From: Theocolax elegans
Taxonomy: Eukaryota > Arthropoda > Insecta > Hymenoptera > Cerocephalidae
Length of the DNA: 64,000 nucleotides
Assembly (NCBI GenBank): GCA_026168455.1
Contig: JANSJX010000008.1
Location: forward strand, 1,647,001 to 1,711,000
Direction of reading: 5' to 3'
A program made the translations under genes and the position numbers. Under the pieces are notes generated by a model, which had not been told where the DNA came from, ran no database searches, and was given only the letters and a program-made list of their open reading frames with translations. This document shows positions 1 through 12,790 of this stretch, one piece after another; the first letter of the stretch is position 1, and every line of letters begins with the position of its first letter.

Positions 1-789
1 TTATAAATTAATCACCAAATTGATCCGAAACATTTTTGCAGCCTTGTTCATAGCCTATAATGCGCCAGGTATCCTGCTTACGGAAACTAGTTTTACAACC
101 TTCAAAATACTTAGTTCAATCCTAACATTTATAGATTATTCTATAAAATAGCTAGGAAAGGTTAAAAAAGCGTTTCATCGCAACCCCAAAAATATACCTA
201 GTTTTAGCCTATTTCTAGTTTAACTGGCTTGGTACTGCTCACTAAATGGATTTCAATTCTACTAGGGTTGCGATTGTGTTTAAAGGAACGAAGGATGAGA
301 CGAAAATTACAAGACGTAAGCGAAAGAATGGCATATAATTTTTTAGTCGTTGATAGCCGGAAGGAGTATGAAAAATTTAAAATCCGGTGGAAAGCGGCAT
401 CGGGTCTTTTACGATGAAAAACCGGGTCGATCCGAGATTCACGAGCTCGCGCGAGCTGACGTCGCGGGACGTTAACGAGCGCGCGGCGCACTTGCCAAAT
501 GTCATCGGGCGACTTTCTGCAGAGAGAAAATTAAATCGCGTCGTTAGCTATATATATATAGGAGGGATGGGTACAAAAGGAAAAGACCAAGTGGAAGCGA
601 AAATAAGGGTAAAGTACTGAGCTAAGGAGAATAAAATTAAGGTAGTTTACGTGTACAATAGTTGCCGAGGTAAACAATTTATTGACGATTTATTGTATAA
701 TTGTATATATATATATGCAACGATACGTTAAGGAGGTTCTGTACTCAATTTTTATTTATTAATTAATGAATAATAATTTAAATTAATAA
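1..789. other. AT-rich non-coding DNA with a CpG-rich patch
   Basis: No gene is recognised here. Short open frames at 204-620 overlap on both strands and resemble no known protein. A CpG-rich patch at about 410-530 contains a perfect 14-bp palindrome, AGCTCGCGCGAGCT, at 444-457. It stands out against AT-rich surroundings but has no assigned function. Confidence 0.5.
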
Positions 790-955
790 AATATGGTGTT
801 CTTGTTTTTATTCACCTGGAACTTCTGTGGAATGACTAAAAGTATTTAATTATTTAGTGCTTCGTATATATCCGGGTTTTGCATAATATTGCGTATTTTT
901 CAAAACAAATGTAAATAGTTATCTTTTTTGGCTCGGTCGGTAACCCACTAAGTAT
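790..955. repeat. Partial copy of the TTAA-flanked MITE family
   Basis: This stretch matches the right half of the complete elements at 3917-4310 and 51589-51975. It shares the order of blocks: a CCTGGAACTT-like block, TAGAATGA-like, a TCGGGTTTTGCATAA-like block, then the GGCTCGGTCGGTAACCC subterminal block. The left half and the outer TTAA end are not recognisable, so it is a decayed or truncated copy. Confidence 0.65.
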
Positions 956-1261
956 TACACAAATTACGGGGATCTCGAGGCGGATCTACATCTTTCTACA
1001 CAAAAATTATAACTTGAATGAGAAATCTGAACAATATTCATACCGATAGTGTAAAATATAAGAGAGCTGGAGACCTGACGTTTTCATTTTAGAAGACAAA
1101 ATAATTTTGTAATAATAATTGAATAAATCGATTTTTGGGAGGTAATTATTAATCAAACAAAAATATAAACTTTCAACCCAAGTATTTAATTAAAGAGATT
1201 CCATACTCAATTTTTTTTAATTAATTAATAAAAAAAAATACAGCAGTATATGAGAAAATAA

Positions 1262-1500
1262 GAAAAGAGTCGCTTTCGTTTATCGATCAATCTAACTGTG
1301 CGTTGAATTTTAGACTAAAATATATTATTACGTTTTTAGGAAAAGTCTTACCGAAATTATCAAATCTTTCAACCTCGTTGAGGTTAGGTACATATTTTTG
1401 GTAAGATTTTTTCAAAACGAAATAGTATTTTAGTTTTTATTGCCAATTGTACCGTTTGTCGGTAGGGTATGGAGGATAATCAAATATCGACATTGGCACC
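1262..1500. repeat. Dispersed repeat related to 16290-16640
   Basis: The segment from about 1262 to 1355 lines up with about 16296-16391; shared blocks include TTTATCGAT, AATATATTATT and GAAAAGTCTTA. Further on, GTTGAGGTTAGGT at 1378-1392 appears in reverse complement near 16418, and a GTTTGTCGGTA block also recurs inverted. The two copies therefore look rearranged. No coding capacity and no clear termini, so the repeat class is unknown. Confidence 0.5.
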
Positions 1501-2839
1501 CTTTTCAGATTCTTTATTGTACGCGGAGATAAAGATCTAAATACGAACAATAATAATAATTCGAATTTAACATATACTTTCAGTATAATTTTGTAACCCG
1601 ATAACTTGAATCTCTAAATATTTTGAATATTTTTCACGCGCGCGCAGAGAAACATCAATTATAAATTTGATTTTCCTATAAGTAGGTCAATCTAGTTAAT
1701 ACGAAATTTTTATTGGAAATATATAATATTAAATTTAAAAGTCTAACATATAGTATAAGAAAAATTTAATTAAATAGTAAGTATATTTTAAATTACATTT
1801 TTTAAATTATTTATGTACAACAATTTTACTATATAATTATATTTAAAAATCGTAATTTTCATTTTTTTATATTAATAATGATATATCGCTGGACTTTTTT
1901 TTTATGTATAATTCTGAAAAAAACCATAATTATATTCTGCTCAAATGTATCACGATAAACAAGGGAAAGTAAAAGTAACTTCGTAATCAATTATACACAC
2001 TCGCGTTTGTAAAAAAAAAAATTATTGTAAAAAGAAACATACGTACTTAAATTACAACAAGTCGTATACATTTCAAAAAAGAAGGAAAAAAAAACGTTTG
2101 TAATATATCGAATAAGCGGGAAAGAAAAAGTATACACACATATATATATATATATAGAATGGAGACAACGTTATAAAATATCCAACATTCCAATCTCACC
2201 TACGCGCATTAATTATAATATTTTTTTTCTTCTTTAACGGGTGCGCATTAATAAAACCGCGCAATATTCTAGAGCAAGTGTATACATCACACGAGCGATA
2301 AAGAAAATGAAAAAAAAAAATAGAAATCAAACGGATTATTTTGACGACCGGCAAAGTGTAATGGTCGCTATTATACACTATATGTACAAGGTTAAATAAC
2401 AAGACACCGAGACATTAGTTTTCATTTCAGGAATTTTAGAAAAAGGAAAAACAATTTAATGAAAATTAAACTCGATTAATCAGAGTGAAACCAAAGAATT
2501 GTTTCTTAAGAGGTAAATGAGTAAAGTGTAGAGTTAAGCGAGTTACATATTTAAATAAAATTTAGATCAGAAAAAGAAAAGAATTCGCATATATCATTTC
2601 GACTAAATATAAAAAAAACTAAAAAACTCAGCGTCCCATCGGTGTCGTAAATCACCGTAATATAACGTAATTACAATTACTAAATATCTCTCCTCGTTTC
2701 CGCGATCGACCGCGCGCGCGACGTAAAACAAGTTCATATATACAAAAAAAATAAGTAAACTCTCGAGTAATAAATAATATTTCGTGTATCTATATATATA
2801 TACAAGTGAACTTTTATAACTTAGCTTTCACCGAAAAAA

Positions 2840-2883
<44 letters not shown>

Positions 2884-3916
2884 AAACGATAAGTAAGATA
2901 ATCTTCGAAGGAAAAATAACTGGGTATATATATATATATATATATATATATACGATTAGGGATGTGTATATATATAGGATAAAAAGTAAAGCCAGACGTA
3001 GAAGAACGAAAGACCGAAGGATCTCACGGCATGATAATAAAGATGACGCAGATAATAACAGTCTCGCGGAGAAGTGGCCTATAGCTGGTAAAATAAAGAG
3101 GTGGAGATTGCCAAGTTTCATTCATCAGCGTTAAAAAAAAGGAGGAAGAAGAAGAAGAAGAGAAAGGGCAGTCGTAAACACAGAGGGTGAAGGTAAAAGG
3201 GGAGTTAGAGGAATTAATTACCAGCACCTATATACAGTTACCGGCACCCATGTGTCCCGTGCAACCTTGTATAATGCTGAGACTTATCGTCCAAGACAAA
3301 TGGTACTCGCCCTTTAAACTCGCGCGTGACGAGCATCAAACATCTTTTTTCCCGTGGTCGTCTCTACCTTTTTTTTTTTTTGTTCTTTCTAGTTCGCGTG
3401 TGCTCGCTTATAGTTGCGTACACTTTGCTTCGTTACTTTTCCTCTTCTCGTTATACTTTTCAGAATCCTATGTCGACTTGTTTGTAAAAATAAAAAGCGT
3501 TACGAAATTCGAAATTAAGAGAACGCTTGCAATCGATGTTAACGAGATGTGAATCCCAATAAACGTAAAAATTATTTATCTTTTTATTAAACGAGGAATT
3601 CAATTTATTGAAGAAAAAAACGTTCCGCAACGATGTTTTCGAGAGAATGTGTGAATATAAAAAAAATTTTTTATTGGGAATTTAACGAGATTTTTGCGCA
3701 GCCGTGAATCGTTGTTTTATAGCTATATATTGTACAAAACAAAAATAGTTATTCACGTATAATTAATTAATTAATTATTAATTATTTCGAGAAAACCTCT
3801 TTGTCATGGTATTCTATTCGTTTCAAACAGTATTTGTGTTTTTTTTTCAAATTTTACTTATTATTAGATTCTAAAATTTTCTAGATAGGTCTCTGCAATT
3901 TGGGTGTTACATCCCC
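1501..3916. other. AT-rich non-coding DNA with microsatellites
   Basis: No gene is recognised. The stretch holds a (GA)n tract at 2847-2874, a (TA)n tract at 2924-2953 and a GAA-rich run near 3142-3162. The longest open frame (3187-3552, plus strand) translates across poly-T and shows no domain, so it is not called as a gene. Confidence 0.6.
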
Positions 3917-4310
3917 TTAAGAAAATGGCATACCCGGTAGGTTACCGACTGAGCAAAAAGAGATAATTATTCCATTTATTTAAAAAAATGCGCAATTTTA
4001 TGTAAAATTCGAATGCAAAAACATTAAATAATTAAATAATAAGTAATTCTACAAAGTCCAAGTCAATACAACAAAGACACCCTAAAAAATTTCTGCACCG
4101 AAAATGTACGATTGTTTGTGATTCTGCGGTGCAGAAATTATTTAGAATGTCTTTGTCATATTGACCTGGAACTTTGTAGAATGAGTTATTATTTAATTGT
4201 TTTGTGCTTCTGTGTTCGGGTTTTGCATAAAATTGCGTATTTTTTCAAATAAATGTAATAATTACCTTTTTGGCTCAATCGGTAATCCACCGGGTAAGCC
4301 ACCCCCTTAA
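3917..4310. mobile_element. MITE with TTAA at both ends (family T, copy 1)
   Basis: This is a long, imperfect inverted repeat with TTAA at 3917-3920 and 4307-4310. Just inside lie matching subterminal blocks: TACCCGGTAGGTTACCGAC on the left and its complement around GTAATCCACCGGGTAAGCCA on the right. The arms meet near 4100, where AAAGACACCCTAAAAAATTT faces AAATTATTTAGAATGTCTTT. It has no coding capacity. TTAA duplication is typical of piggyBac-type elements and also of Kolobok, so the superfamily stays open. A second complete copy is at 51589-51975. Confidence 0.85.
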
Positions 4311-5582
4311 TGTAATCTTTTCAAGGGGATGCTATATATCCGAAAATTAATATTACTATTTAGTATTTTATTAAAATTATTAAGCATCTTAAATGTTTTT
4401 ATTGCCAATTGACTGAAATTTAGATAAATGATTATAATTAGTGATGATCGATGATATGTATATCTCGATATATTTCGATATATTTCGATAAATTTCGTTA
4501 TGTTTCGTTGTATTTCCATAATGTTACTTATACTGGTATATGTTAATTGTACTAAGCCCCAGATGATGTTTATATTATTAAATATGAAATACTAAAATAA
4601 GTAATATTAGTTTTTTTACGAATTCAAAATATATAAAATTATATTGCGTTACAATTAACGGAATAATAGTGATATATTAAAGAATAACAGAATGTATAAA
4701 ATTAAAAGGATATGAATTGAAATATATGTAAGGTATCTCAAAATATATCACAATATATATCGTAGAATATGAATATTATATCAGTTTACAGAAAAAATAT
4801 CAAAATAATATAATTGATACAAGCAGTAATTATATAAATGTTGTTGACTCGAGCGACTGGTTGATTTTATATATTTATCTTCATATATTTTATTTGCATA
4901 TTCCTATGTAGTAAAAATGTAAAAAATCATTAATACACCTTAAACATGTGAAATAAATATAAAAATGTTTGAATATTTGGTAAAATAATTAATCAGAATT
5001 CAAGTATAATGCAAATAAATAAACGAATATCGCTTGACGTAAATGTAACACTATAAGGCGACGACGTAATAGTATACAATTAAAAAGAGAAAGATAACGT
5101 CAAATAGGATAAGATATGTATATATATATATATCTATAAAGGTGAGAGGAAAATCAACACTCGGACGTCAACTCTGACACGCGGTCCACTTTTCGCGAAT
5201 TGGATTTTCCCGTTTGAACTCATATTTGTTTCTCGATCTTCGAACCTCCCAGCAGGTACAGGTATACGAGCCTTGTATATATATACACGTAAGAGGTCTC
5301 CACTCGGGATCTTTTCTCCCATTCCAGTAGGACGCGCGCCTCCCTCTCCTTTTTTCATCTTCGAAGAAATTCCCGAGGGACGAAATTGGATTTGCAAGTT
5401 CGGAGAGAGGGAGAGAGGCCTCGTCTGCTTTACATGTTTCGGGATCTAGAGGCCGAATGGACTTAAAGAAGTGAGTTTTCGCTTGACCTCGAGTGGAACT
5501 CACACCGGATAGGTAAACAAAGTTGAAGGAGACACGTTTATGTGTATGCGAGTATCTATATGTATATATATATATGGAGACG

Positions 5583-5618
<36 letters not shown>

Positions 5619-6414
5619 AGGGTGTATATATAACCGAGAATACAGGAGTAGAAAAGGTGGAAGTGAGAGACACGGATTGACTAATCGATCGATCGAGTCG
5701 TCTATTTTCGCCGGGTAACTTCACCGGGAACTTGTCACGGACCGAATGAATAAGGTAAAACGATATACGTAATGTATCGATGGATGCTAATAAAAAAGTT
5801 TCGCATTCAGATACGTCCGTCTGTAGATATACATATACACGCGAGCAAAGAACTACAAACTGGGACGAAGTGGATTTCTTAAACTTTATTCTCAACGATC
5901 TTGTTTATTTTATACCTTATATACTCCTCGCCAAATTTAATTCTTCATACCTTTTTATACTTTGCGTATAAAATAGAAGTACAATTTACCTTTTTTTTAT
6001 TTTAATTTATACGCAACAACTATTCAATTTAAAATGTCTTTCATTTGAAAATATATACGAACACATATCTAATCTAATACTTTGGAATCGTGATGAATTT
6101 ATTTATTTACTTATATTCGCTTATTTATGTATTTATTTACTTATTTATTTATTTATCTATTTATCCTAAAATATTTACAGTGGTGAATTGTATAGAAGCA
6201 AACAGCATTGCCTGTATACATAGATCCGGTATAATTAATTTACTTAAATCTAAAACTACAAACTAATTAACATATAGAGCAAATATTTACTTTTTCTAAT
6301 TAGTATAATGTATATATATATATATATATACACACATTATAATATTATCTCATTGTGTATTATCATTAATCCAACTTTTCAATTTATTTCTAATACTGTG
6401 CGTTTAATTAACCT
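4311..6414. other. AT-rich non-coding DNA with (GT)n tract
   Basis: No gene is recognised. A (GT)n tract occupies about 5582-5611, and a TTTA-type repeat lies near 6098-6165. A slightly GC-richer part (5150-5720) has overlapping open frames on the minus strand with no recognisable domain. They run through microsatellite sequence and are not called. Confidence 0.55.
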
Positions 6415-6563
6415 AGAAAAAGAAAGTCTTGCGACAAATGAATATGACTTAACTATTAATACATCATGTATAAACCCCCTAAGAGAAAAATTTCTTGTAT
6501 ACGAAAAATACGTGGTTACTTAATAGTTAATGAATATTCATTTGTCGTAAGACTTTCTTTTTC
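6415..6563. mobile_element. Short hairpin MITE
   Basis: A 149-bp inverted repeat. The left arm (6415-6460, starting AGAAAAAGAAAGTCTTGCG) pairs with the right arm (about 6520-6563, ending ACTTTCTTTTTCT), with one visible mismatch in the outer 31 bp. The loop is about 60 bp. There is no clear target-site duplication. It has the size and form of a miniature inverted-repeat element. Confidence 0.75.
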
Positions 6564-9473
6564 TCTCTATAGAGAACCTTAGGTAATTGACTGAATAATT
6601 TTAATACTACAAAATATAATTACTCCTATATCCCTGATAATTTTCTTAGGTAGTCGAGAGTTATTTTACTTCCAATTCCCGTATATATCAATAAGTAACC
6701 AATATACTTTCACTAGATATGCTCGTAAAAATTAAAAAAAAATTGGGTCTGTATACGCAGCGAGAGAAAAGTTATACTTTCTAGTAATGAAATTACAGAC
6801 TAATCTATACACTATATACACTGTATAATAAAATTTACGGAACTTATGGTAAATGTTACGAAAATTAGTAGCAAAAATTAATAGACTTTTAGTAAATGTT
6901 AAGTAATTTTTTTTAATTTTTACAATCAGTAATTTCTATACTAAAAGCTATACAATTCTAATTTTTACTACAACTATATTCTCAGAGTAATAACGAAGTA
7001 TAACAGTAATGATAAGAGTCCCAAAGGAGGTAAAGAAAAAACAAAAGAGTAAGAAAAAATGGGAAAGATCGAGAGTTCGCATGTATATACAAATGGAGAC
7101 GGATGGTTCTCTTGGCGCAGCCGGCATAACGACATCACTCGCCGCTACATGTTTCACCTGCATCTACTTCAATTTCGATTCGATTTATCGCGAACATTCG
7201 TATGCGTATCGTAACCTCCACCTTTTACCTTCATTCTCCTATTCCCCATTTATTTTTTTTCCTCTCATCCGTTTTACCTAACCCCCTCCTCCCCCACCAT
7301 GTTTTATCTTTCTTTTATTACACCAACCATATATGTATATTAAATTAATATCCCTATACGAGAATTTTCGTGTATTCGTTTGACTGTCTTTATATACATA
7401 TATATCGATATGTATATGAAAAACATACTTTACTGCGAATTATTACCTCGTACGTTTTATTTTCTCAAGTCTGGCCATTTTTACAAAAAATCGTTATTAA
7501 TATTTTGCTCTGATGGGATGTAAAACTATTGTTCTAGACGAAACGTACTCTGACATATATCGTAATCTTATTAATGACATATGTGAAAATGAATGTTATA
7601 AAACGTTTCTGGAAAAGTCTTAATTAAAGTAATTTTTTTGTACACTCGAGATATATATATATATTCCATAGTAATTGATGTCAGTTTACGAAATAATAAA
7701 TCAATGTTCTGTTATCACTTTAAAAAAGAGAAACTTTTTTTACGTATAAATGTCTACTCGAACAAGTGACACTTAGCAAAAACTATATTTAAAAAGAAAA
7801 AAAAGTGTCAATATGTCGATGTAAAAGGACGTCCGTTAAAACAAAGTAATTTCTGAAAAGTACTTTTTAACAACGCTATATCTATATATATGTGTGTGTG
7901 TAAAACTTTAAAACTCATTTTAAACCGTATAATTTTCTAAAACATTAATTTTAACTGTATTTTATAGTATCCTTATTTTTTATAATTCGATGAAAAAATC
8001 TCGCGAAATAACGTGCGCAAAATTATTTAAACCTAAAGCTTATAATAATAATCGTTACGAAATCATTCCTATTTTCCATGAAAATTCTATAACTAATTTA
8101 TGAATGTTCAACTTCAAATTACTAATTCAATTAAATGCTAAAAAAAGCATCAATTGCCGTTTTTTTTCACGCTGCTTCAATTAACGGAGACAAGTAGTCG
8201 TTTACTCGGACGCGATCATTCGGATACACGGGAGTTAATAGTATGTAACATAACCATGAAATTAATGAATAAAAATTGATAAGCAAAAAAACGTTTATAG
8301 TATATACGTGTGCATTGCGCTACTTATTAAATTCTATTTTTCTTTCTTTTTTTTTCATTTACCTATTGAGATTAACGTGTACGTATTTATCTTTCAGTTC
8401 GACTTAATTTTCCACGTATAACACGTAAGTGTCGCGCGATCCAAATTAATGTTGATAGATAAATTACAGAGAGATAAAAAGTGTTTGCAAAAAAGGTTGC
8501 TAATAACGCGTGCATCAGTTTTAATTAAAAAGAAAAAAAGTTATTTTGAATAAAGCTGCAGTATACAATGTGTACGATACATATACATATTTTCGTGTAA
8601 TGAAAAAAAAAAACAGAGTAAAATTATGTATGGACAATATTGCGTATATAGACTTTATTCTATTTATTCGGATAAATTATTAAAAAACTTTGTGTTCGGT
8701 ATAAACCCCAGATTTAGCCATTTTTGTCTCTACGTTCTTCTCTTTTTGTTATTCATCGTTGATGCCCGCATGTATATGTATATACGGAATTTGAACCAGA
8801 GTTCTTTGCTTTTCGAAACACGTTTCGCGGAAACGTCACGAGCGCTCATCCAATGTCGCTCTGCGTGCACTGTTCAAAATCTGGTCAATTTCGAATTCGC
8901 ATTTTGAGTTTAATCTTGAATAGGTGATAAAGTGAATATTTTTTTTTTTCTACGACGAATCAAGGGAGATGTTTAATTTTAATAATAAAAAAAAGTATGT
9001 AATTTAGCGTACGTCAAATGTAGTTCAAAATGTATTTACGGTTAAATTTTAATATCAAAGATAAAAAATTTTTATTTAAAACTGCTTTTTTATCACTTTA
9101 TGTATAGATAATTACTATACTAAATGATGATTAATATTGGGTAATATATACACATCGGATTTTAAAATAATTATTTTTAACGGCAATTGTAATAATTCGA
9201 TCGATCGCTGCACACCTATATTTTTTCCGTAAAAACTTTGTTTCAACGAGTTCAATTCGATACTGTTAGTGAATTCTTTTTTTTAATAAAACAAACGGGT
9301 TACAATAAAATAAAAAAAAATTTGTTCAACTTTTCGTTGGCGCGGCAGTGTAATAAAAGTTTTATTGTATATATATGTACTGAAATAGCGTAGAAAATAC
9401 TTCGATTTTTTTTTGTCTCTGTAACGATATAAAAGATTATTTAGATATACGATACACCTCCTTTATCCCAATA
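6564..9473. other. AT-rich non-coding DNA
   Basis: No gene, RNA gene or clear repeat is recognised apart from short TA runs, such as those near 7654-7665 and 7881-7891. Open frames at 7009-7281 and 8626-8907 show no protein features. Confidence 0.55.
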
Positions 9474-9793
9474 CACTGAGAAAAGGTTTAGATTAAAAAT
9501 TACATAGCGAAGAAATCATAGACTGACAAATTGAGTAGTTTTCAGTCAAAATGTAACTGTAAAATTTATTATAATTTTTGTAATATAGGGCATTTTTAAG
9601 CGCATTTTTTTTATTATTTATCATAATCGTTTAAATTATCGTGCTTTAACCTTTTTAATGATTACACGATTACGGTGCACCCAATGAAATCAATATTATT
9701 TTGGCTTCATTTTTAGACCCATCTCTTTTAAAAACAGGATTTTCTTTAACTTTTGAAAATATTAATATAATCTAACAGTGATTTTTCTTAGTG
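9474..9793. mobile_element. TA-flanked MITE, Tc1/mariner-like ends
   Basis: TA dinucleotides at 9472-9473 and 9794-9795 flank a 320-bp element. Its left tip is CACTGAGAAAAGG and the inverted right tip reads CACTAAGAAAAATC. TTAGATTA occurs just inside both ends. There is no open frame of note. The tip resembles CACGGAGAAAAATTT at 28160 and CACAGAAAGAAATTT at 32025, which suggests related element families. The short TIR makes the exact boundaries moderately certain. Confidence 0.65.
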
Positions 9794-10180
9794 TATCAGT
9801 CTGTGATTTCTTTATTACTTATAGAAACTTGTATTGTAATTTTTTACACAAAATATTTTTCTGTGACAGAAAGAAACATATAAGCTTGCCCTATATCTAT
9901 AATTCTGAGGATATATATAGGAACACACCATTTGAAAAGGAGGATGCTACTCCGAGTCGTATACCGTATAATAACCTGCAATTCCTGATGAGCACCCAAT
10001 TGTTGATATTTTTGTTAATATAATTCGTAAGGAAATTAATTTTTCAATATTAATGGGTTCAGTGTGGTGTAAGCCTTATATGTGTCATGAATTTAGAAAT
10101 ATTTTTTATAATTTATTACTGTAATATTTAACTAATTTTGTTCACTTCTAACTTTTTTTACATTCTTCAGAAATTTTTGA

Positions 10181-10711
10181 CAAGGAGAGCATCTTATGTT
10201 TCGGAAACGGATCGCGCCCAGCTTGTGGGCTATGTTTTCTAATATAAAAATATGTAGAAAGCCAGACCCTAACAATCGTTTTTTTCAAAAGTTACACACT
10301 ATTAAAGCGAAATTTCCAAAAAATAGAGACTTCACTTCAAACGTTTGTAACTTCTAACCTATCAAATATTGACCATTCAAACCAAAGTTTAATGAAAAGC
10401 TGAGATAAAATAGATATAATTTAAAAAAAAAGACGCTCAAATCCGTTGAAATGGAGCAAAGTTATAGCCGAATTAAGAATCAGAAGCAATTTTAAACAAA
10501 AATTGGGCAGTACAAATTTTATTGATTTTTTTAAGCTAAATTTCAACGGCTGTGAGCGTCATTTCTTTTTAAATTATGTCTATTTTATCTCAGATTTTCA
10601 TTAAACTGGTTTGAATGTCAATATTTGTTAGGTTAGAACCATTTTTATATTAGAAAACATATCCTACAAGTTGGGCACGATCCGTTTCCCAAACACGAGA
10701 TGCTCTCCTTG
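10181..10711. mobile_element. Foldback element, 531 bp
   Basis: The outer arms start CAAGGAGAGCATCT and end in the complement GATGCTCTCCTTG. Pairing continues through most of the element: the block around GGAAACGGATCGCGCCCA faces GGGCACGATCCGTTTCC, and the AGATAAAATAGA block faces TCTATTTTATCT. The centre lies near 10470. There is no coding sequence and no obvious target-site duplication. The divergence between the arms indicates an old insertion. Confidence 0.8.
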
Positions 10712-12135
10712 CGAGTATACGTAACCGTTAAATTAACATTTAATATAGAATGTAATTTTTGATTTTATAAAAAATTTGAAAAAGAAACGGCTTATTACAT
10801 TGATCGCACTGATCCTGTTAAAATATTTGGACAACATGTAATAATATAGTTAAAGTTTAAAATGGATATATATTACGATATGTAACACGTAAAGTAATGT
10901 AAATTTTGATATACGTGAAGATACGATCAAAAATTGGGTTTAACAGGTCAGAAATTGGTTATGTTACGGTATACGGTATATAAAAATGGAGTAGACGAAA
11001 TTTTAAGTGCGCATATATGTCTATACGGTAATCTTTGTTCTTCTGCTCGACAAGGTCGACGCGCGCGGGAAGTTTCCTTGCGGGTTCCACCTTATCGAGC
11101 AGTAGAATCGTTTATCGCTTCCCGATCGGATCGAACCCGAATATATACCCCTATTGCACCAGATGACACCGTCCAATATATGTCTGTATATCTATATGTT
11201 ATACGTATAAGTATACATACATACATACATATATGTATACGTGTGTGTATGAATAAAAATGTGGCGGCGTGTATGCAATACCCCAGGAGCCGTTTACGCG
11301 CGATACGTGACAAAAACTTGATTTCGTCACTCTTGTATAATTTTATCGAGGGTCAAAACGTATGTACCTATAGGTGTATACATCACGTATATAATATCTG
11401 TGTGTGTGTACATAGAGCGCGAGAGAGAGAGAGAGAGAGAGAGACACGCGAATTTTCGGCTGGGTTATATTATATAATCGAGTGCAACTCGAACATGTTA
11501 AATCGGAAGGTATCCTACCGGAAATAAACGAAAGAGTTTTGGATGCATTTTTTTTGTCAGTACGTTATTGGTTTTCAATGCGATGAGTGCAATCGTTGCT
11601 GCATGATGAAAGTGACACTGCACCTATATATATATATACGAGGACGCTTTTAAATTCTGCAGTGCATTCGATCCTAGCGGAATTCGTCCAGTTATATACA
11701 CCTTTTAACGTATTCGATATATAGATATATTATACATATTAATTAAAAGATATATATTTCTACTCGTCTAGATTAACAATTTGTTTATATATATTTGCGG
11801 ATGTCGAAATCAAAATGTTTCCTCGATTTTTGTATATATGTACAAATGTGTATTTATACACTTCTACTTGTCGTTTTTTACTTTTGCGGCAAAATAATGT
11901 AAAAATTTTTGAAAAAAAGATTTAGAGAAATAGAGAGATGAGAGTCATCGGTTGGTAAACACTTGAAAAATAATTTTTCGAAAACTCGCGTTCGTCGGGA
12001 GTATGCATTTTTGTCGAGTAGTGTTTTAGTAGTGTTTTATTCTCAACAAGATCAATTATCTTATAATTATCAAAAAATCACAATTTTGGGTAATTAATTA
12101 AAGAATAAAATTGTTATGGCTTATTAGTTAAGGAA
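10712..12135. other. Unique non-coding DNA with a long chance open frame
   Basis: A 197-codon open frame on the plus strand (10934-11527) overlaps a moderately GC-rich stretch and a (GA)n tract at about 11417-11443. Its translation is partly simple sequence (ICIRVCM, RERERERE) and no domain is recognisable. It is therefore described but not called as a gene. The non-repetitive part (11040-11170) could be regulatory. Confidence 0.45.
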
Positions 12136-12177
12136 ATGTCGGATTCAAAAATGGTCATTTTAATATATTTTTTTTTT
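12136..12177. repeat. Dispersed repeat family C, left fragment
   Basis: The sequence ATGTCGGATTCAAAAATGG followed by TCATTTTAATA resembles stretches at 19769 and 25709. The GGTCATTTTAATAT core recurs on the other side of the hairpin element at about 12676, so a family C unit seems to flank that insertion on both sides. Confidence 0.5.
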
Positions 12178-12647
12178 TTTTGGTTTTTTTAGACGATCTT
12201 GTAGGGCAATTCACAGGGTGTTGAATAAATTTTAACACCTTTTCTTTTAATTAAAAATTGCAGCGTTTCGTCTGATATCTTTTCAGACCTCTTCTGGCAC
12301 TAATTTATTAACAGAGACACAAATATTAACAATTTTTCAAATTGAAAATGAACAACAAGAAATAATTTTTTATATAAATAACACAAAAAACGCAATAATT
12401 ACCAATATTGAAAAAAAGAGGTTATATTTAAAAGGTTAATATTTAAAAAAAAAAAAAAAATTATTTCTTGTTGTTCATTTTCAATTTGAAAAATTGTTAA
12501 TATTTGTGTCTCTGTTAATAAATTAGTGCCAGAAGAGGTCTGAAAAGATATCAGACGAAACGTTGCAATTTTTAATTAAAAGAAAAGGTGTTAAAATTTA
12601 TTCAACACCCTGTGAATTGCCCTACAAGATCGTCTAAAAAACCAAAA
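12178..12647. mobile_element. Near-perfect 470-bp hairpin element
   Basis: The left arm (12178-12372) and right arm (about 12451-12647) are reverse complements over about 190 bp with few differences. They are separated by about 80 bp of AT-rich loop. Each arm carries a small inner hairpin, GTCTGA-loop-TCAGAC, followed by GAAACGTTGCAA (direct on the right arm, inverted on the left). The high identity of the arms points to a fairly recent element. There is no coding sequence. A transcript would form long double-stranded RNA. Confidence 0.85.
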
Positions 12648-12790
12648 TAGAATAATGGAGGGTGACTATCCACTACAGGTCATTTTAATATTTTTTTGAA
12701 AACAATTTTTTCAAAAAATCCTGTTCATCAGGCTCTTAGATATGTTTTCAAAGACGCATCCCTATAACTTGTATCCGACGTCTTTCCAAA
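12648..12790. repeat. Dispersed repeat family C, right fragment
   Basis: GGTCATTTTAATATTTTTTT at about 12676, followed by an A/T-rich block and a TCAGGCTCTTAGATATGTTT-like block, matches the layout at 19785-19880 (TCAAGCCCTTAGGCATGTTT) and 25720-25800. No ends are defined and nothing is coding. Confidence 0.5.

Noticed and set aside
7535..7560. Second hammerhead-like core near GACGAAACGTACTC
   Set aside because: The preceding CTGATGGGATG lacks the required CUGANGA, and no helix pairs around it.
10934..11527. 197-codon open frame, plus strand
   Set aside because: It runs through GA and TA repeats, has no recognisable domain, and the translation is partly simple sequence. No promoter or splice support.
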